Positions 7,690-16,427 of a DNA stretch of 64,000 nucleotides are shown piece after piece (positions within the stretch are counted from its first letter, which is position 1; every line of letters begins with the position of its first letter). Source of the stretch: an uncultured Desulfobulbaceae bacterium (GTDB lineage: Bacteria > Desulfobacterota > Desulfobulbia > Desulfobulbales > BM004). The notes under the pieces are model-generated. The model did no database searches and was not told the origin of the DNA. It worked only from the letters and a program-made list of their open reading frames with translations. The stretch lies in assembly GCA_947259115.1 (NCBI GenBank), contig CAMYKS010000003.1, forward strand, positions 248,001 through 312,000, given 5' to 3'. The translations under genes were made by a program, and so were the position numbers.

Positions 7690-8661
7690 TTATACCATGA
7701 AACGGAATTCTCCTTTGCCGAGCAGATTATGCAGGTGCAGAATGCCGGCAAGATGACCTTGTACATCTGTTATCGGCAAAATGGTAATTTCATATTCCTG
7801 CATAATACTCAGGGCATCCGCTGCCAGGAGTTCCTTTGAGATGGTTTTAGGCGACGGGGTCATATGGTCTGCAACACGCTGGGTATCAAGATTGATTTCT
7901 TTTGCCACAAGACGCCTGATGTCGCCGTCTGTTATGATCCCTGCCACCCGACGCGCCCCATCAACTATGAGAACTGCACCTAGGTTTTTGGCATTCAAGA
8001 TTGAGACCGCCTGACGCAAAGAGGTGTCCTTCGCCACCATGGGAATGTGTTCACCTGTGATCATAACTTCTGATACATTTACTTTCAAGCGCTCACCAAG
8101 GCTGCCGCCCGGATGATTTCTACGGAAGTCACATTCCTTGAACTGTTTGCGCTCAAGAAGAACAACAGACAGGGCATCACCCATGGCAAGGGCTGCAGTG
8201 GTACTGGCAGTTGGTGCCAGCCCGAGGGGGCACGCCTCTTTCGGTACAGCAACATTTAAAACAGCATCAGCAAGTTTGGCCATTGTTGACCCAGGATGCC
8301 CCGTCATTGCAATTATTGACACAGAACGGTTCTTGAGGCTGTTGAGCAGGAGATTCAGTTCTGCAGTCTCACCGCTGTATGAAATTGCAAGGATCACGTC
8401 CCTGGGCGATACAATCCCCAAATCGCCGTGCATGGCTTCAACCGGATGCAGAAAGAAGGACGCGGTACCTGTACTGTTTAGGGTTGCTGCAATTTTTTGT
8501 CCGATTATCCCTGACTTGCCTATGCCTGCAAGGATAACGCGGCTGGGACAATCCATTATCAGGGCAACGGCCTTGTCAAAATCAGGCCCGACCTGTTCCA
8601 GAACCGCCAGGATCCCTTCAGCTTCAATTTTTAATACTTCTTTAGCCTGCTCAATGGACAT
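7690..8661 (-). CDS. kdsD: D-arabinose-5-phosphate isomerase (KdsD/KpsF/GutQ)
   Basis: A 323-residue protein with an N-terminal SIS domain (about 30-180: AGIGKSGIIGQKIAATL, ISYSGETAEL, LAPTASTTAALAMGDAL) and two C-terminal CBS domains (about 205-320: GAVLIVDGARRVAGIITDGD, ILPITDVQGHLAGIL). It interconverts ribulose-5-phosphate and arabinose-5-phosphate, the first committed step to KDO for lipopolysaccharide. KdsA and KdsC, which act next, are at 16.4-18.0 kb. The length equals the family norm. It heads the minus-strand unit with cooT. Confidence 0.95.
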   Translation of the reverse strand: MSIEQAKEVLKIEAEGILAVLEQVGPDFDKAVALIMDCPSRVILAGIGKSGIIGQKIAATLNSTGTASFFLHPVEAMHGDLGIVSPRDVILAISYSGETAELNLLLNSLKNRSVSIIAMTGHPGSTMAKLADAVLNVAVPKEACPLGLAPTASTTAALAMGDALSVVLLERKQFKECDFRRNHPGGSLGERLKVNVSEVMITGEHIPMVAKDTSLRQAVSILNAKNLGAVLIVDGARRVAGIITDGDIRRLVAKEINLDTQRVADHMTPSPKTISKELLAADALSIMQEYEITILPITDVQGHLAGILHLHNLLGKGEFRFMV

Positions 8662-8891
8662 CTATATTTTACCCAAGAAAGATACATAACCGTTAGTTGA
8701 AATTGCACGCTGTGGAAAGCAGTTGCGGCAAATTTTTCAAAGGCATGGCAATAGTAAGTTATACAGCGAAATAGTAAGACCTATTTCACCCATAATCAAC
8801 CCAAAATACAAGAAACACCGGTGCAGGGCATCGCGATTTCTTTTTGTCGGACGACTTGTCTGCTTTGCCGCTCTGGTATATATAGTAGCCC

Positions 8892-9461
8892 ATGGATTTA
8901 TGGACTATTATACTCATCGCTTTGGCGCTGGCAGTTGATGCCTTTGCCGTGGCCCTTGCCGCAGGCGTCAGCCTCTGCCAGGTCAGCGGCCGCCAAACCT
9001 TCAGGCTGGCCTTCCACTTCGGCCTCTTCCAGGCCATGATGAATATTATCGGCTGGGGTGCCGGGTTGGCTGTCAGGAGTCTGCTGGAAAACATTGATCA
9101 CTGGCTGGCTTTCGGGCTTCTGGCCCTGGTGGCCGCCAAGATGATAAAGGACGCTATCGCAGGTCGTGATGAGGAGGCGCAGAAGATTGATCCTACACGA
9201 GGATTTACGCTGGTCATGTTATCAATTGCAACGAGTATTGATTCCCTGGCCGTTGGATTGAGCTTTTCTGTACTCAATGTCTCCATATGGCTGCCGGCAG
9301 CTATTATCGGCATAATTGCAACCCTCTTGACTGTCATTGGCTTAAAGCTCGGCTGCCTGCTGGGCTCAGCATCCAGAATAGGGGCCAGGGCTGAAATAGC
9401 CGGTGGTTTGGTGCTCCTGGGGATAGGATTTAATATCCTGCACCAGCACGGGGTTTTTTAG
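8892..9461 (+). CDS. mntP: Putative manganese efflux pump MntP
   Basis: A 189-residue integral membrane protein with six predicted helices in two homologous halves. Each half carries the family's signature acidic helix: LALAVDAFAVALAAG near the N-terminus and ATSIDSLAVGLSF in the middle. MntP exports Mn(II). The 230-bp leader (8662-8891) shows no yybP-ykoY riboswitch that I can recognise. It is divergent from kdsD and convergent with the following hydrolase gene. Confidence 0.9.
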   Translation: MDLWTIILIALALAVDAFAVALAAGVSLCQVSGRQTFRLAFHFGLFQAMMNIIGWGAGLAVRSLLENIDHWLAFGLLALVAAKMIKDAIAGRDEEAQKIDPTRGFTLVMLSIATSIDSLAVGLSFSVLNVSIWLPAAIIGIIATLLTVIGLKLGCLLGSASRIGARAEIAGGLVLLGIGFNILHQHGVF

Positions 9462-9526
9462 TTGTAATAATGACAATTTACCTCATTCGATTATAGCGTC
9501 ACAGCAGAGTCGAAGATTTACTATGG

Positions 9527-10468
9527 TTAAAAACATAAAAAATCAAGAATTTTACGGTGGACTTTATTGTCATAGGCTGCCCTTACATGGTTAACCGGCA
9601 AATTGTAATGTTTGCTGCCTGAAAGTTTTGCGCTTGCCGCTGACACCAGGGCATCACCATGACCAGGCGTTAATTCTTTGGGAAGATGTCCCGGGGGGAT
9701 GATGCCCGCAAGCATGTCCGGGAACTTCAGAACCTTGTGGTTGCCGGCAGGTAAGCGGACAATAATCTGAAACAGTGCCGGGCTTGTTCCTGCAAAGGAA
9801 AGTTTGCGCATTTCCCGGGGTAGGGTTTTCTGCATGGAAACCATAAATTCCGATTCAGGTGTAAGCTCTGCAATGGCCGGACTCTGGAGAAATACCGCAA
9901 GGCGGGTCAGGGCTTTTGTCAAAGTGGCTTTGGATTTATTGGGAATGATCTTTTCTATAAAAGTACCAGCGGGTTTCAGGTAATGGGAAAATTTTGCCAT
10001 GCCGGTTCCTGAGTGTGGACTGCAGATAGTGACAAGACCCTCAATGTCGTTTGCACGTTCCTCCAGAAGAAAGCGTCGGGCTATAAGTCCGCCGCGGCTG
10101 TGGCCAATGAGGTAAATTGTTTTACCGGGCCATTTTTTTCGGACGGTTTCAAGAACAATTTTCAGTTCATCGATGGCAATCTGGATCGGCCCAAGCGGTT
10201 GGCTCTGGGACCAGGAAGCAAGGGAGAACCCGGCACTCTTCAAGCAATTCCAGAGCCCCTGGGTTTGAGGATCCAATGCGCCAAAGGATATGGTGTTAGC
10301 AGACTTTTTAGAGGCATCGGTAAGAAATACAGTGAGCGGGGCCAATCCACCCAACACGGAGCATTTTTCCGGATCAACCCAGAAATAATTATTCATGCCG
10401 AGGCCATGAATCAGGAGAACAACGGGCATTTTCGCTTTACCTGTATGCACCTTTAAGGATACTTTCAT
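9527..10468 (-). CDS. Alpha/beta-hydrolase (lipase/esterase-like)
   Basis: Starting at ATG 10468 (MKVSLKVHTG), the 313-residue product has an oxyanion-hole segment VVLLIHGLGMNNYFW near the N-terminus and the nucleophile elbow LIGHSRGGLIARRFL (GHSRG). A late histidine lies in PVNHVRAAYDN, and an aspartate in HGDALVSAAS. These fit a triacylglycerol-lipase/PGAP1-like hydrolase acting on lipids or esters. No signal peptide is seen from this start. A longer frame upstream overlaps the membrane-protein gene and is rejected; the chosen start is 5 bases after that gene's stop. Substrate is unknown. Confidence 0.75.
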   Translation of the reverse strand: MKVSLKVHTGKAKMPVVLLIHGLGMNNYFWVDPEKCSVLGGLAPLTVFLTDASKKSANTISFGALDPQTQGLWNCLKSAGFSLASWSQSQPLGPIQIAIDELKIVLETVRKKWPGKTIYLIGHSRGGLIARRFLLEERANDIEGLVTICSPHSGTGMAKFSHYLKPAGTFIEKIIPNKSKATLTKALTRLAVFLQSPAIAELTPESEFMVSMQKTLPREMRKLSFAGTSPALFQIIVRLPAGNHKVLKFPDMLAGIIPPGHLPKELTPGHGDALVSAASAKLSGSKHYNLPVNHVRAAYDNKVHRKILDFLCF

Positions 10469-10472
10469 ATCT

Positions 10473-10778
10473 TCAGACAATACAATCCATAAGATCAAGA
10501 CCCATATGAAGCAGGAGTCCAATACCGATAATCCTTAATTGGGGGAGAAACAGAAGCAATACGTACACACCAATTGCCGGGTAGGAGTGGAGGGGATGAA
10601 AATTGATGGAGCAGCGGCCGGGATCATACACCGGAGATGCAAGAACATGATCCAGGTCCACTACCATGGTAAGCATCATTATAAGCCATGCCTGCAACCA
10701 GATTTCACGAAATGCCAGACGGGCCGTAACAGCCGGGATGGCTCCATGCAGAGCAAGATGCAGCAATGGGAAAAACAC
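10473..10778 (-). CDS. Small integral membrane protein (DUF6122-like)
   Basis: About 101 residues from GTG 10778, next to the stop of the upstream gene (TGATGTG); an ATG at 10817 is an alternative. It has three hydrophobic segments and the polar motifs VDLDHVL, FHPLHSYPAI and HMGLDLMDCI. These His/Asp pairs resemble a small membrane family related to YdjM/PAP2-like metal-dependent hydrolases (DUF6122). The family name is tentative. It is translationally coupled to both neighbours. Confidence 0.55.
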   Translation of the reverse strand: MFFPLLHLALHGAIPAVTARLAFREIWLQAWLIMMLTMVVDLDHVLASPVYDPGRCSINFHPLHSYPAIGVYVLLLFLPQLRIIGIGLLLHMGLDLMDCIV

Positions 10779-10779
10779 A

Positions 10780-11049
10780 TCAGCCCTCTTGCTCCCAGGG
10801 AAGCTTGGGTAAATCATTCAAGGCGGCAACGAATTTTTCTTTACTGTATGTGCGGCCTTCCTTTAAGACGGTAAAAACTTCAGAGGCAACTACATAGCCA
10901 ATGAGCTTTAAGGCCTCCTCTTCTGAATAGCCCTGTTCCTGGAGTCTTACAAGAGCCTGCTTTGTTTCCGGCGGATCGTTATCCCGTATCTGGTTATTGG
11001 TCACCTCCAGGATCGCAGCCTTCAGTCTCTGGTTTTCATTTTTTTTCAT
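10780..11049 (-). CDS. Conserved hypothetical protein, helical
   Basis: An 89-residue protein from ATG 11049 (MKKNENQRLKAAILEV), with a GTG two codons upstream as alternative. It contains ETKQALVRLQEQGYSEEEAL and KLIGYVVASEVFTVLKEG followed by KFVAALNDLPKLP. This pattern is common in small uncharacterised bacterial proteins, but I know no function. Its stop overlaps the next gene's start region, so it belongs to one unit with the membrane protein and the hydrolase. Confidence 0.65.
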   Translation of the reverse strand: MKKNENQRLKAAILEVTNNQIRDNDPPETKQALVRLQEQGYSEEEALKLIGYVVASEVFTVLKEGRTYSKEKFVAALNDLPKLPWEQEG

Positions 11050-11180
11050 AATCACTCTGCCAGTTGAATAAAATGGTATCTGATATACGTAGTAAACTTG
11101 CGTTGATGTTTTATTTGCCGGGGCCCTGATGGAATAAAATAGTAATCAAAGATTCACCAAAATGAAACGTGCTGCACAGG

Positions 11181-11780
11181 TTAAAGTTCGGGCGGTCCCT
11201 TGACTATCATCTGCGCTATGGTCAATTTCACTTTGGGGGCAGTCATTCTTCTCTGGCCCAGCAGTTTAAGTTCCAATTCAACCAGCCTCCTGAAAAAATT
11301 CGTGCGATCCATTGGTGCGACGGAATTATCTCCGGAGATATGCTCCTGACACCGAAAGCAGCCGGGGAAATCCAGCTTTCGTCCATCCGGCCTCACAAAG
11401 GCCGCAGGTACGCCGTGCAATCTGCATATCATTAACCTGTAGGAATAGAGTGAACAAAGCCCATCCTCGTTAAGGGGGCATATTATTATGGGCCGTTCCC
11501 CTCTTGCAAGGGCTGCTTCACTTTCGATCACATATTTTGTTGCCTTCGCAGTAATATTTTTCAGTTGGCTGTCCTCCAGCCTTTCAAGGCCATGCCAGAG
11601 ATAGGCCCATTCCGTGTAGGTATGGTGCAGAAAATAACTGTCGCAGCAGTTGTCAGGGCAGCCGGAGCAGGAAAAATCCAGCGCTTTTGCAGTTTGGTCG
11701 TAGGCGGCCTCCATATCATGATAGAGTTCCGCCACCTGTTTGGTAAACTCAGGCCTTAGAAGATGTTCATTTTTTTTCAT
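11181..11780 (-). CDS. YkgJ-type Cys-cluster protein
   Basis: About 199 residues from ATG 11780 (MKKNEHLLRPEFTK). It carries CSGCPDNCCDSYF (about 38-50), then CPLNEDGLCSLYSYRLMICR and a further CFRCQ. This is the CxxCxxxCC...C...RxxxCR metal-binding pattern of the YkgJ family. The start lies 14 bp inside the 3' end of the AMMECR1 gene, so translation is coupled. A longer reading adds only residues inside that gene. Function is unknown; the conserved pairing with AMMECR1 may be informative. Confidence 0.75.
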   Translation of the reverse strand: MKKNEHLLRPEFTKQVAELYHDMEAAYDQTAKALDFSCSGCPDNCCDSYFLHHTYTEWAYLWHGLERLEDSQLKNITAKATKYVIESEAALARGERPIIICPLNEDGLCSLYSYRLMICRLHGVPAAFVRPDGRKLDFPGCFRCQEHISGDNSVAPMDRTNFFRRLVELELKLLGQRRMTAPKVKLTIAQMIVKGPPEL

Positions 11781-12366
11781 GGAAGTACTGGACCTGATAC
11801 GTTGATACACCCAGCTCACCCTTTTGCCACTCTTCAGGGGAAAGCCCCGCCTTTCGGCAGAGATGGGCCAGGAAGTCCTCAGTCCCGGGAAGCTGTTCCC
11901 AAACCTGGGGAAGGAATGTGGAGCGGGCCGTGCCCTTGTTGATAATTACTCCGTCAATATTGGGGCGCAGTTTTTTGAGCAGATCATTGCCAGTAACATA
12001 CTCCAGTTCCTTTGGGTTGGTCAGGATGCTTACTTCAATTTCTGCCTCTTCAAGTTCTGACGCGGTAAGTGCAGGGAAACGGGGATCATGAAAAGCGGCA
12101 TTAATGGCATTACGCTCAATGCCCTGCAGTATGGTTTCAGACGGGGTGAGGCAGCCCATGCAGCCGCGGAGCTGGTTTTTGATCTTCAGGGTGACAAAGG
12201 TCCCCCGCTGTTCCTGGAAAGCCGGATCCGAACGTTCAGTGTCAGGAATTTTCGTCTTTCCAGAGTCAGAAAGCCCCAACCCTGCTGCAATGGTTTCGCG
12301 GGCCAGACGGACCAATATCCGGCCCTGTTTTTCCGTCAGAAGCGCTGAAGTTTTGGCTGCATTCAT
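11767..12366 (-). CDS. amrA: AMMECR1-domain protein (AmmeMemoRadiSam system protein A)
   Basis: A 199-residue AMMECR1 domain with the diagnostic LRGCMGCL (about 67-74), followed by ...AAFHDPRFPALTASELEEAEIEVS in pieces such as FHDPRFPAL and EIEVSILTNP, and near the end LAHLCRKAGLSPEEW. In many prokaryotes this domain occurs with a Memo-like protein and a radical SAM enzyme (AmmeMemoRadiSam system) of uncertain RNA- or protein-modifying role. Neither partner is adjacent here; the neighbours are KAS III-like and YkgJ genes. It starts 24 bp after the KAS III-like stop. Confidence 0.85.
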   Translation of the reverse strand: MNAAKTSALLTEKQGRILVRLARETIAAGLGLSDSGKTKIPDTERSDPAFQEQRGTFVTLKIKNQLRGCMGCLTPSETILQGIERNAINAAFHDPRFPALTASELEEAEIEVSILTNPKELEYVTGNDLLKKLRPNIDGVIINKGTARSTFLPQVWEQLPGTEDFLAHLCRKAGLSPEEWQKGELGVSTYQVQYFHEKK

Positions 12367-12390
12367 TGTCTCAATGTATCCCGGAACCTG

Positions 12391-13440
12391 TTACCATTCA
12401 ACCCCCAACATAAGACAGTTTATACCACTGCCTATGCCCAGCAGGGCAGCACGTTGTCCCTTGCTGAATATGCCTTGCTCCAGTCCCATTGCCATGGTGA
12501 CGGGCGCTGAAACTGAGCCGGTATTGCCCATTAATGAGAGGGTTTCAAAATTTTTATCAGGGGCCAGGCCCAAGCTTTCAAAAAGCAGGCGGGCATGGGC
12601 CTGGCCTACCTGGTGGCAGAAGAAAACATCGATATCAGCCGCGAGCCACCCCAGTTCTTGCAGAAAATCATGCCAGGTATCCTTGGCGGTTTCAATGCCT
12701 CGCTTCATGAGCTCTTCGGAGTCTGTGGCCATCAGGATTGATCTGTGACTGGAGTCGGGATCGCTGGACTGGCCGCCCTGGCAGAGCTCGCTGTACCCGG
12801 TATTGGCACGAAAGGCGCCGCCGATGAATTTCTGCTTCCCACTGCAGTATTTTTCATGGGTCATGACCAGGGCAACAGCACCGGAGCCGATGGTGAGTGA
12901 GGCAAAAGAGTATTTGATTGTCTTGCGGGTCAGGCTGTTGTCGGCCGCTAAATTGCGTATGGTTGATTCCAGCAGGTCCTCTGCTGTTTCCCCGGCCACC
13001 AGCAGGCCACTCTTAATCTGCCCAAGTTCAATCATATTGGCAAGGAAGATCATGCCATCCAAAAAACCAAGACAGGCATTGGAAATATCAAATACAAGAC
13101 ATCGTTCCGGCAACCCCAGTTGCCTGTGAACAAAGGAGGCGGTTGCCGGCTCCATCATGTCCCGGGAAACCGAAGTAAATATCAGGCATTCCAGCTCGCC
13201 GGCCGCAATACCGGAAGCTGCAATGGCTTTTTTGCCCGCAAGCACTGCGCCGTCACTTGGCCTGGTTCCCTTGTCCCAGAAGCGTCGTTCTTTGATGCCG
13301 CTCATCAGTTCCAGGCGACCTTTGGGCAGCTTCAGTTTTGCGTAAACAGGAGCCAGGCTTTCTTCAATATCTTCAGAGCTGATTACATTGGGTGGCAGTT
13401 CATAGCCAAAACCTTGAAAGCGCACATGCTGGAACTTCAT
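12391..13440 (-). CDS. 3-oxoacyl-ACP synthase III-like thiolase-fold enzyme
   Basis: A 349-residue FabH/OleA-type condensing enzyme. The catalytic Cys is in FDISNACLGFLDGM, the His in FFCHQVGQAHARLLF, and the Asn in LMGNTGSVSAPVTMAMG, giving the Cys-His-Asn triad. The HQVG in place of FabH's HQAN and the divergent N-terminus suggest a specialised KAS III (OleA-like or starter-unit enzyme) rather than the housekeeping FabH. Its ATG overlaps the stop of the FabI-like gene (TAATG), so the two probably work in one pathway of fatty-acyl chain formation. The product is unknown. Confidence 0.8.
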   Translation of the reverse strand: MKFQHVRFQGFGYELPPNVISSEDIEESLAPVYAKLKLPKGRLELMSGIKERRFWDKGTRPSDGAVLAGKKAIAASGIAAGELECLIFTSVSRDMMEPATASFVHRQLGLPERCLVFDISNACLGFLDGMIFLANMIELGQIKSGLLVAGETAEDLLESTIRNLAADNSLTRKTIKYSFASLTIGSGAVALVMTHEKYCSGKQKFIGGAFRANTGYSELCQGGQSSDPDSSHRSILMATDSEELMKRGIETAKDTWHDFLQELGWLAADIDVFFCHQVGQAHARLLFESLGLAPDKNFETLSLMGNTGSVSAPVTMAMGLEQGIFSKGQRAALLGIGSGINCLMLGVEW

Positions 13441-14240
13441 TAATCCACAACCTTGGCGATGATATCCGCATCAAAATAATTTATGCCCATGCCCCCATCG
13501 GCGACTATGGTCTGGGCGGTAATGGCAGAGGATCGTTCCGACAGGAGAAATGCAGCAATATCTGCAATTTCAGTTGTTTGCAATCCCTTCTTGCGAAGTG
13601 TCAGTTTCTCGGCATAAAGGTAGCTGTCCACATAGCCGGGGATGCCGGCCGAAGCGGAGGTTTTAAGGAGTCCCGGGCAGACTCCATTGAAGCGGACCTT
13701 GGAAAAGCTGGAAAAACTTTTTGCCAGGAAACAGAGTGATGATTCCAGAGCAGCTTTAATGGGTGCCATGTAACCGTAGTTTTCTGCTGCCATCCTGGTG
13801 GTGGAAATGGAGATGGTTACTACCGAACCGTTGGCATCCAGCAGTTCCCTGAAATGTTTGCAGATGGCAATGAGTGAAAAGCAGGAAATGTCCAGGGCCT
13901 GGAGAAAATCTTTTTTGTTTGTCTCGTGAAATGGCTTGAAACCGTCAGCATAGTTGGCAAAGGCAATAGAATGCACAATGCCGTGAATTTTCCCGTCAAT
14001 TGACGCTGCAATTTCTTTTTTCACCCGCATAATATTTTCCTCATCCTCCACATCGCAGATAAAAACCCTGGAATCGGGAAAGAGTTTTTCAGCTGTTTCC
14101 TTTCTCACAGTGCTCCGGACAACGTGGATGACCTCAGCGCCCGCCGCCTGCAAAACTTTTGCAATTGCACAGGCAACAGACTTTCTGTTGGCCAGACCGA
14201 ATACAACAATTGTTTTGTCAGCGAGTTTCAGAAAATCCAT
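13440..14240 (-). CDS. FabI-like enoyl-ACP reductase / short-chain dehydrogenase
   Basis: Start at ATG 14240 ([15 protein letters not shown]). The cofactor loop [16 protein letters not shown] matches the GxANxxSxAxAIA of FabI rather than a classical TGxxxGxG. The active-site region [15 protein letters not shown] has Tyr-x6-Lys spaced as in FabI, and GGMGINYFD ends the fold. FabI reduces enoyl-ACP with NAD(P)H as the last step of fatty acid elongation. As it is coupled to a KAS III-like gene and not to other fab genes, a specialised role is possible. The divergent region towards pyrG contains the twin repeat. Confidence 0.75.
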   Translation of the reverse strand: MDFLKLADKTIVVFGLANRKSVACAIAKVLQAAGAEVIHVVRSTVRKETAEKLFPDSRVFICDVEDEENIMRVKKEIAASIDGKIHGIVHSIAFANYADGFKPFHETNKKDFLQALDISCFSLIAICKHFRELLDANGSVVTISISTTRMAAENYGYMAPIKAALESSLCFLAKSFSSFSKVRFNGVCPGLLKTSASAGIPGYVDSYLYAEKLTLRKKGLQTTEIADIAAFLLSERSSAITAQTIVADGGMGINYFDADIIAKVVD

Positions 14241-14340
14241 ACGTATCAAAATTTAAAAGGTTAACGAAGTTATCTAGTTTATAGAATTGGCACTTTAAAA
14301 ACGGTTCATAAGGATGTCAAAGTTTTTCGAGAATTTCCTT

Positions 14341-14540
14341 TATTTTTGTCGGCATCGTAAAAAAACACGATGCGGACAGGTATTGCACCTGTAATTAATT
14401 GATTTTATCAGGCCCTGTTAATGACTGTAAATCTTTTTAAGTTGTCAGCTATTTTTGTCGGCATCGTAAAAAAAACACGATGCGGACAGGTATTGCACCT
14501 GTAATTAATTGAGTTTATCAGGCCCTGTTAATGACTGTAA
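14341..14540. repeat. Twin direct repeat of about 90 bp in the pyrG / FabI-like divergent region (D1, D2)
   Basis: Copy 1 (14341-14430) and copy 2 (14450-14540) are nearly identical; they differ by one A in an A-run and one base in TTGA(T/G)TTTATC. Each can form two hairpins: GCATCGT..ACGATGC around the A-run, and ACAGGT-ATTGC-ACCTGT. Each ends with GGCCCTGTTAATGACTGTAA and a short T-run. A diverged third copy lies at 582-655. They occupy most of the 363-bp gap between the two divergent genes. Function unknown: structured leader, protein-binding site or miniature mobile element. Confidence 0.85.
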
Positions 14541-14567
14541 ACTTTTTATGATCGTTTCTATTTTTCA

Positions 14568-14596
14568 TTGGCGAATTATGGACAGGTTGCTATAGT
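14568..14596 (+). promoter_or_regulatory. pyrG promoter, possibly giving a leaderless mRNA
   Basis: TTGGCG at 14568-14573 and TATAGT at 14591-14596 are 17 bp apart, a good sigma70 pair. The -10 ends only 7 bases before the ATG at 14604, so transcription would begin at or next to the start codon. No Shine-Dalgarno is present in this interval. Confidence 0.5.
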
Positions 14597-14603
14597 GTGG
14601 CCC

Positions 14604-16262
14604 ATGAATTCCTCAAAGCCGTCCACCCGGACCAAGTTCATATTTATCACCGGTGGAGTACTCTCTTCTCTGGGCAAGGGTTTGGCAGCAGCATCCATTG
14701 GTGCTCTTCTCGAAAGCCGTGGGCTTTCAGTCACCTTCCAGAAATTAGACCCATATATCAATGTCGACCCCGGCACCATGAACCCTTTTCAGCATGGAGA
14801 GGTTTTTGTCACCGATGACGGCGCCGAGACCGATCTGGATATGGGGCATTACGAGCGCTACACCAATGCCGTGATGGCACAGAAAAACAACTATACCTCA
14901 GGCCGCATATACTATTCGGTTATTTCCAAGGAAAGGCGCGGTGAGTACCTGGGCGGGACTGTCCAGGTAATACCCCATATCACTGACGAGATAAAAAACG
15001 CCATCCTGCAGCTGGCCGATACAGTGGATGTGGCCATTATCGAAATAGGCGGCACCATCGGTGATATAGAAGGGCTGCCTTTTCTGGAGGCAATCCGCCA
15101 GTTCCGTTTTGATGTCGGTCGCAATAATTCCCTGTTCATCCACGTAACCCTGGTGCCGTACATAAAAACTGCGGGCGAGGTCAAGACCAAGCCCACACAG
15201 CACAGCGTCAAGGAATTGCGCGCCATTGGTATTCAGCCGGATATTCTGCTGTGCAGGACGCAGTCGGTTTTGACCAAAAGCCTGAAAGAAAAAATCGCCC
15301 TGTTCACCAATGTGCCCACCGATGCCGTTATAACGGCCAAAGACGTCAAGAGCATCTATGAAGTACCTGTTCTTTTCCATAAGGAAGGATTGGATGACAA
15401 GATACTTGAACTTCTCAATATCTGGACGGGTGCTCCTAAGATAAAACCCTGGGAGGACTTGATAAAAAAGATCAAGAATCCCAAGCATAATGTCGTCATC
15501 GGCATAATCGGGAAGTATGTTGATTTGACCGAATCTTATAAGAGTCTGCATGAATCACTTGTGCATGGCGGCATCGCCAATGATGCCAAGGTTGAGCTGC
15601 GTTATGTCAGTGCCGATGACCTTGAAGAGAGCGGTTCAGCAGATGCCTTGGCAGGATGCCAAGGCATCCTGGTACCTGGTGGCTTTGGTAAGCGCGGTGT
15701 GGAAGGTAAGATCCTGGCTGTCAACTATGCCAGAACCAACAGGATTCCCTATTTCGGTATTTGCCTCGGCATGCAGCTGGCGGTTGTTGAATTTGCCAGA
15801 AACGTTGCAGGTATGGAGGACGCGCACAGTACAGAGTTTGATAAAAAGACCACACATCCGGTTATTTACCTGATGAAAGAATGGTACGATTTCCGCACCA
15901 AGCAGGTGCAGGTCAGGGATGAGACCTCGGATATGGGAGGAACCCTGCGGCTTGGAAGTTATCCCTGCAACCTGCATAAATCAACCTTTGCTTACTCTGC
16001 CTATGCCCAGAAAGAGATCCATGAGCGGCATCGCCACCGTTATGAATTTAATCCGGACCTGCGCGAGGAACTGGTTGCAAAGGGGCTGGTAATCAGCGGA
16101 GCATCACCGGATAATACCCTGGTTGAAATTATTGAACTTGCTGATCATCCCTGGTTTCTTGGTTGCCAGTTCCATCCGGAATTCAAATCAAAACCCATGA
16201 AGCCGCACCCCCTGTTCCGGGAGTTCATCAAGGCAGCATTAGCATATTCCCAGGAACAGTAA
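14604..16262 (+). CDS. pyrG: CTP synthase
   Basis: About 552 residues from ATG 14604 ([14 protein letters not shown]). The synthetase domain shows [40 protein letters not shown] (as two motifs [12 protein letters not shown] and MNPFQHGE) and [17 protein letters not shown]. The C-terminal class I glutamine amidotransferase domain has [12 protein letters not shown], the nucleophile Cys in [15 protein letters not shown], and the His-Glu pair in [12 protein letters not shown]. It makes CTP from UTP, ATP and glutamine. The frame stays open upstream to a TTG at 14568, but that start is inside the promoter. It heads an operon with kdsA, kdsC and lptC; CTP is the co-substrate for CMP-KDO formation. 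Confidence 0.96.
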   Translation: MNSSKPSTRTKFIFITGGVLSSLGKGLAAASIGALLESRGLSVTFQKLDPYINVDPGTMNPFQHGEVFVTDDGAETDLDMGHYERYTNAVMAQKNNYTSGRIYYSVISKERRGEYLGGTVQVIPHITDEIKNAILQLADTVDVAIIEIGGTIGDIEGLPFLEAIRQFRFDVGRNNSLFIHVTLVPYIKTAGEVKTKPTQHSVKELRAIGIQPDILLCRTQSVLTKSLKEKIALFTNVPTDAVITAKDVKSIYEVPVLFHKEGLDDKILELLNIWTGAPKIKPWEDLIKKIKNPKHNVVIGIIGKYVDLTESYKSLHESLVHGGIANDAKVELRYVSADDLEESGSADALAGCQGILVPGGFGKRGVEGKILAVNYARTNRIPYFGICLGMQLAVVEFARNVAGMEDAHSTEFDKKTTHPVIYLMKEWYDFRTKQVQVRDETSDMGGTLRLGSYPCNLHKSTFAYSAYAQKEIHERHRHRYEFNPDLREELVAKGLVISGASPDNTLVEIIELADHPWFLGCQFHPEFKSKPMKPHPLFREFIKAALAYSQEQ

Positions 16263-16298
16263 CCGGCAACAGTGCAGTATTGAAGCTCCCCGTGGTAG

Positions 16299-16348
16299 GA
16301 AAGCGAAGACTCCGGGAAAGCGAAGACTCCGGGAAAGCGAAGACTGCG
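16299..16348. repeat. Tandem triplicate of a 17-bp unit
   Basis: GAAAGCGAAGACTCCGG is repeated at 16299, 16316 and 16333 (the last copy truncated and altered at its end) in the 165-bp pyrG-kdsA spacer. Just upstream, TTGAAGCTCCCCG(T/C)GGTA (16280-16297) recurs near 54952 beside accC, suggesting a dispersed repeat into which the triplicate expanded. No function is evident. Confidence 0.75.
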
Positions 16349-16427
16349 AACCATGGGAACAATGGGGAATGGGCTCGCTGTTCCTGCTCAGGGGTCAGTC
16401 TCAATGACGCATACTGGTTAGGTAATC

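Noticed and set aside
8662-8891. yybP-ykoY manganese riboswitch upstream of mntP
   Set aside because: I could not find the expected conserved loops; only a covariance-model search would settle it.
10013-10456. 147-codon plus-strand frame opposite the alpha/beta-hydrolase
   Set aside because: A shadow frame; the minus strand carries the GHSRG motif and full fold.
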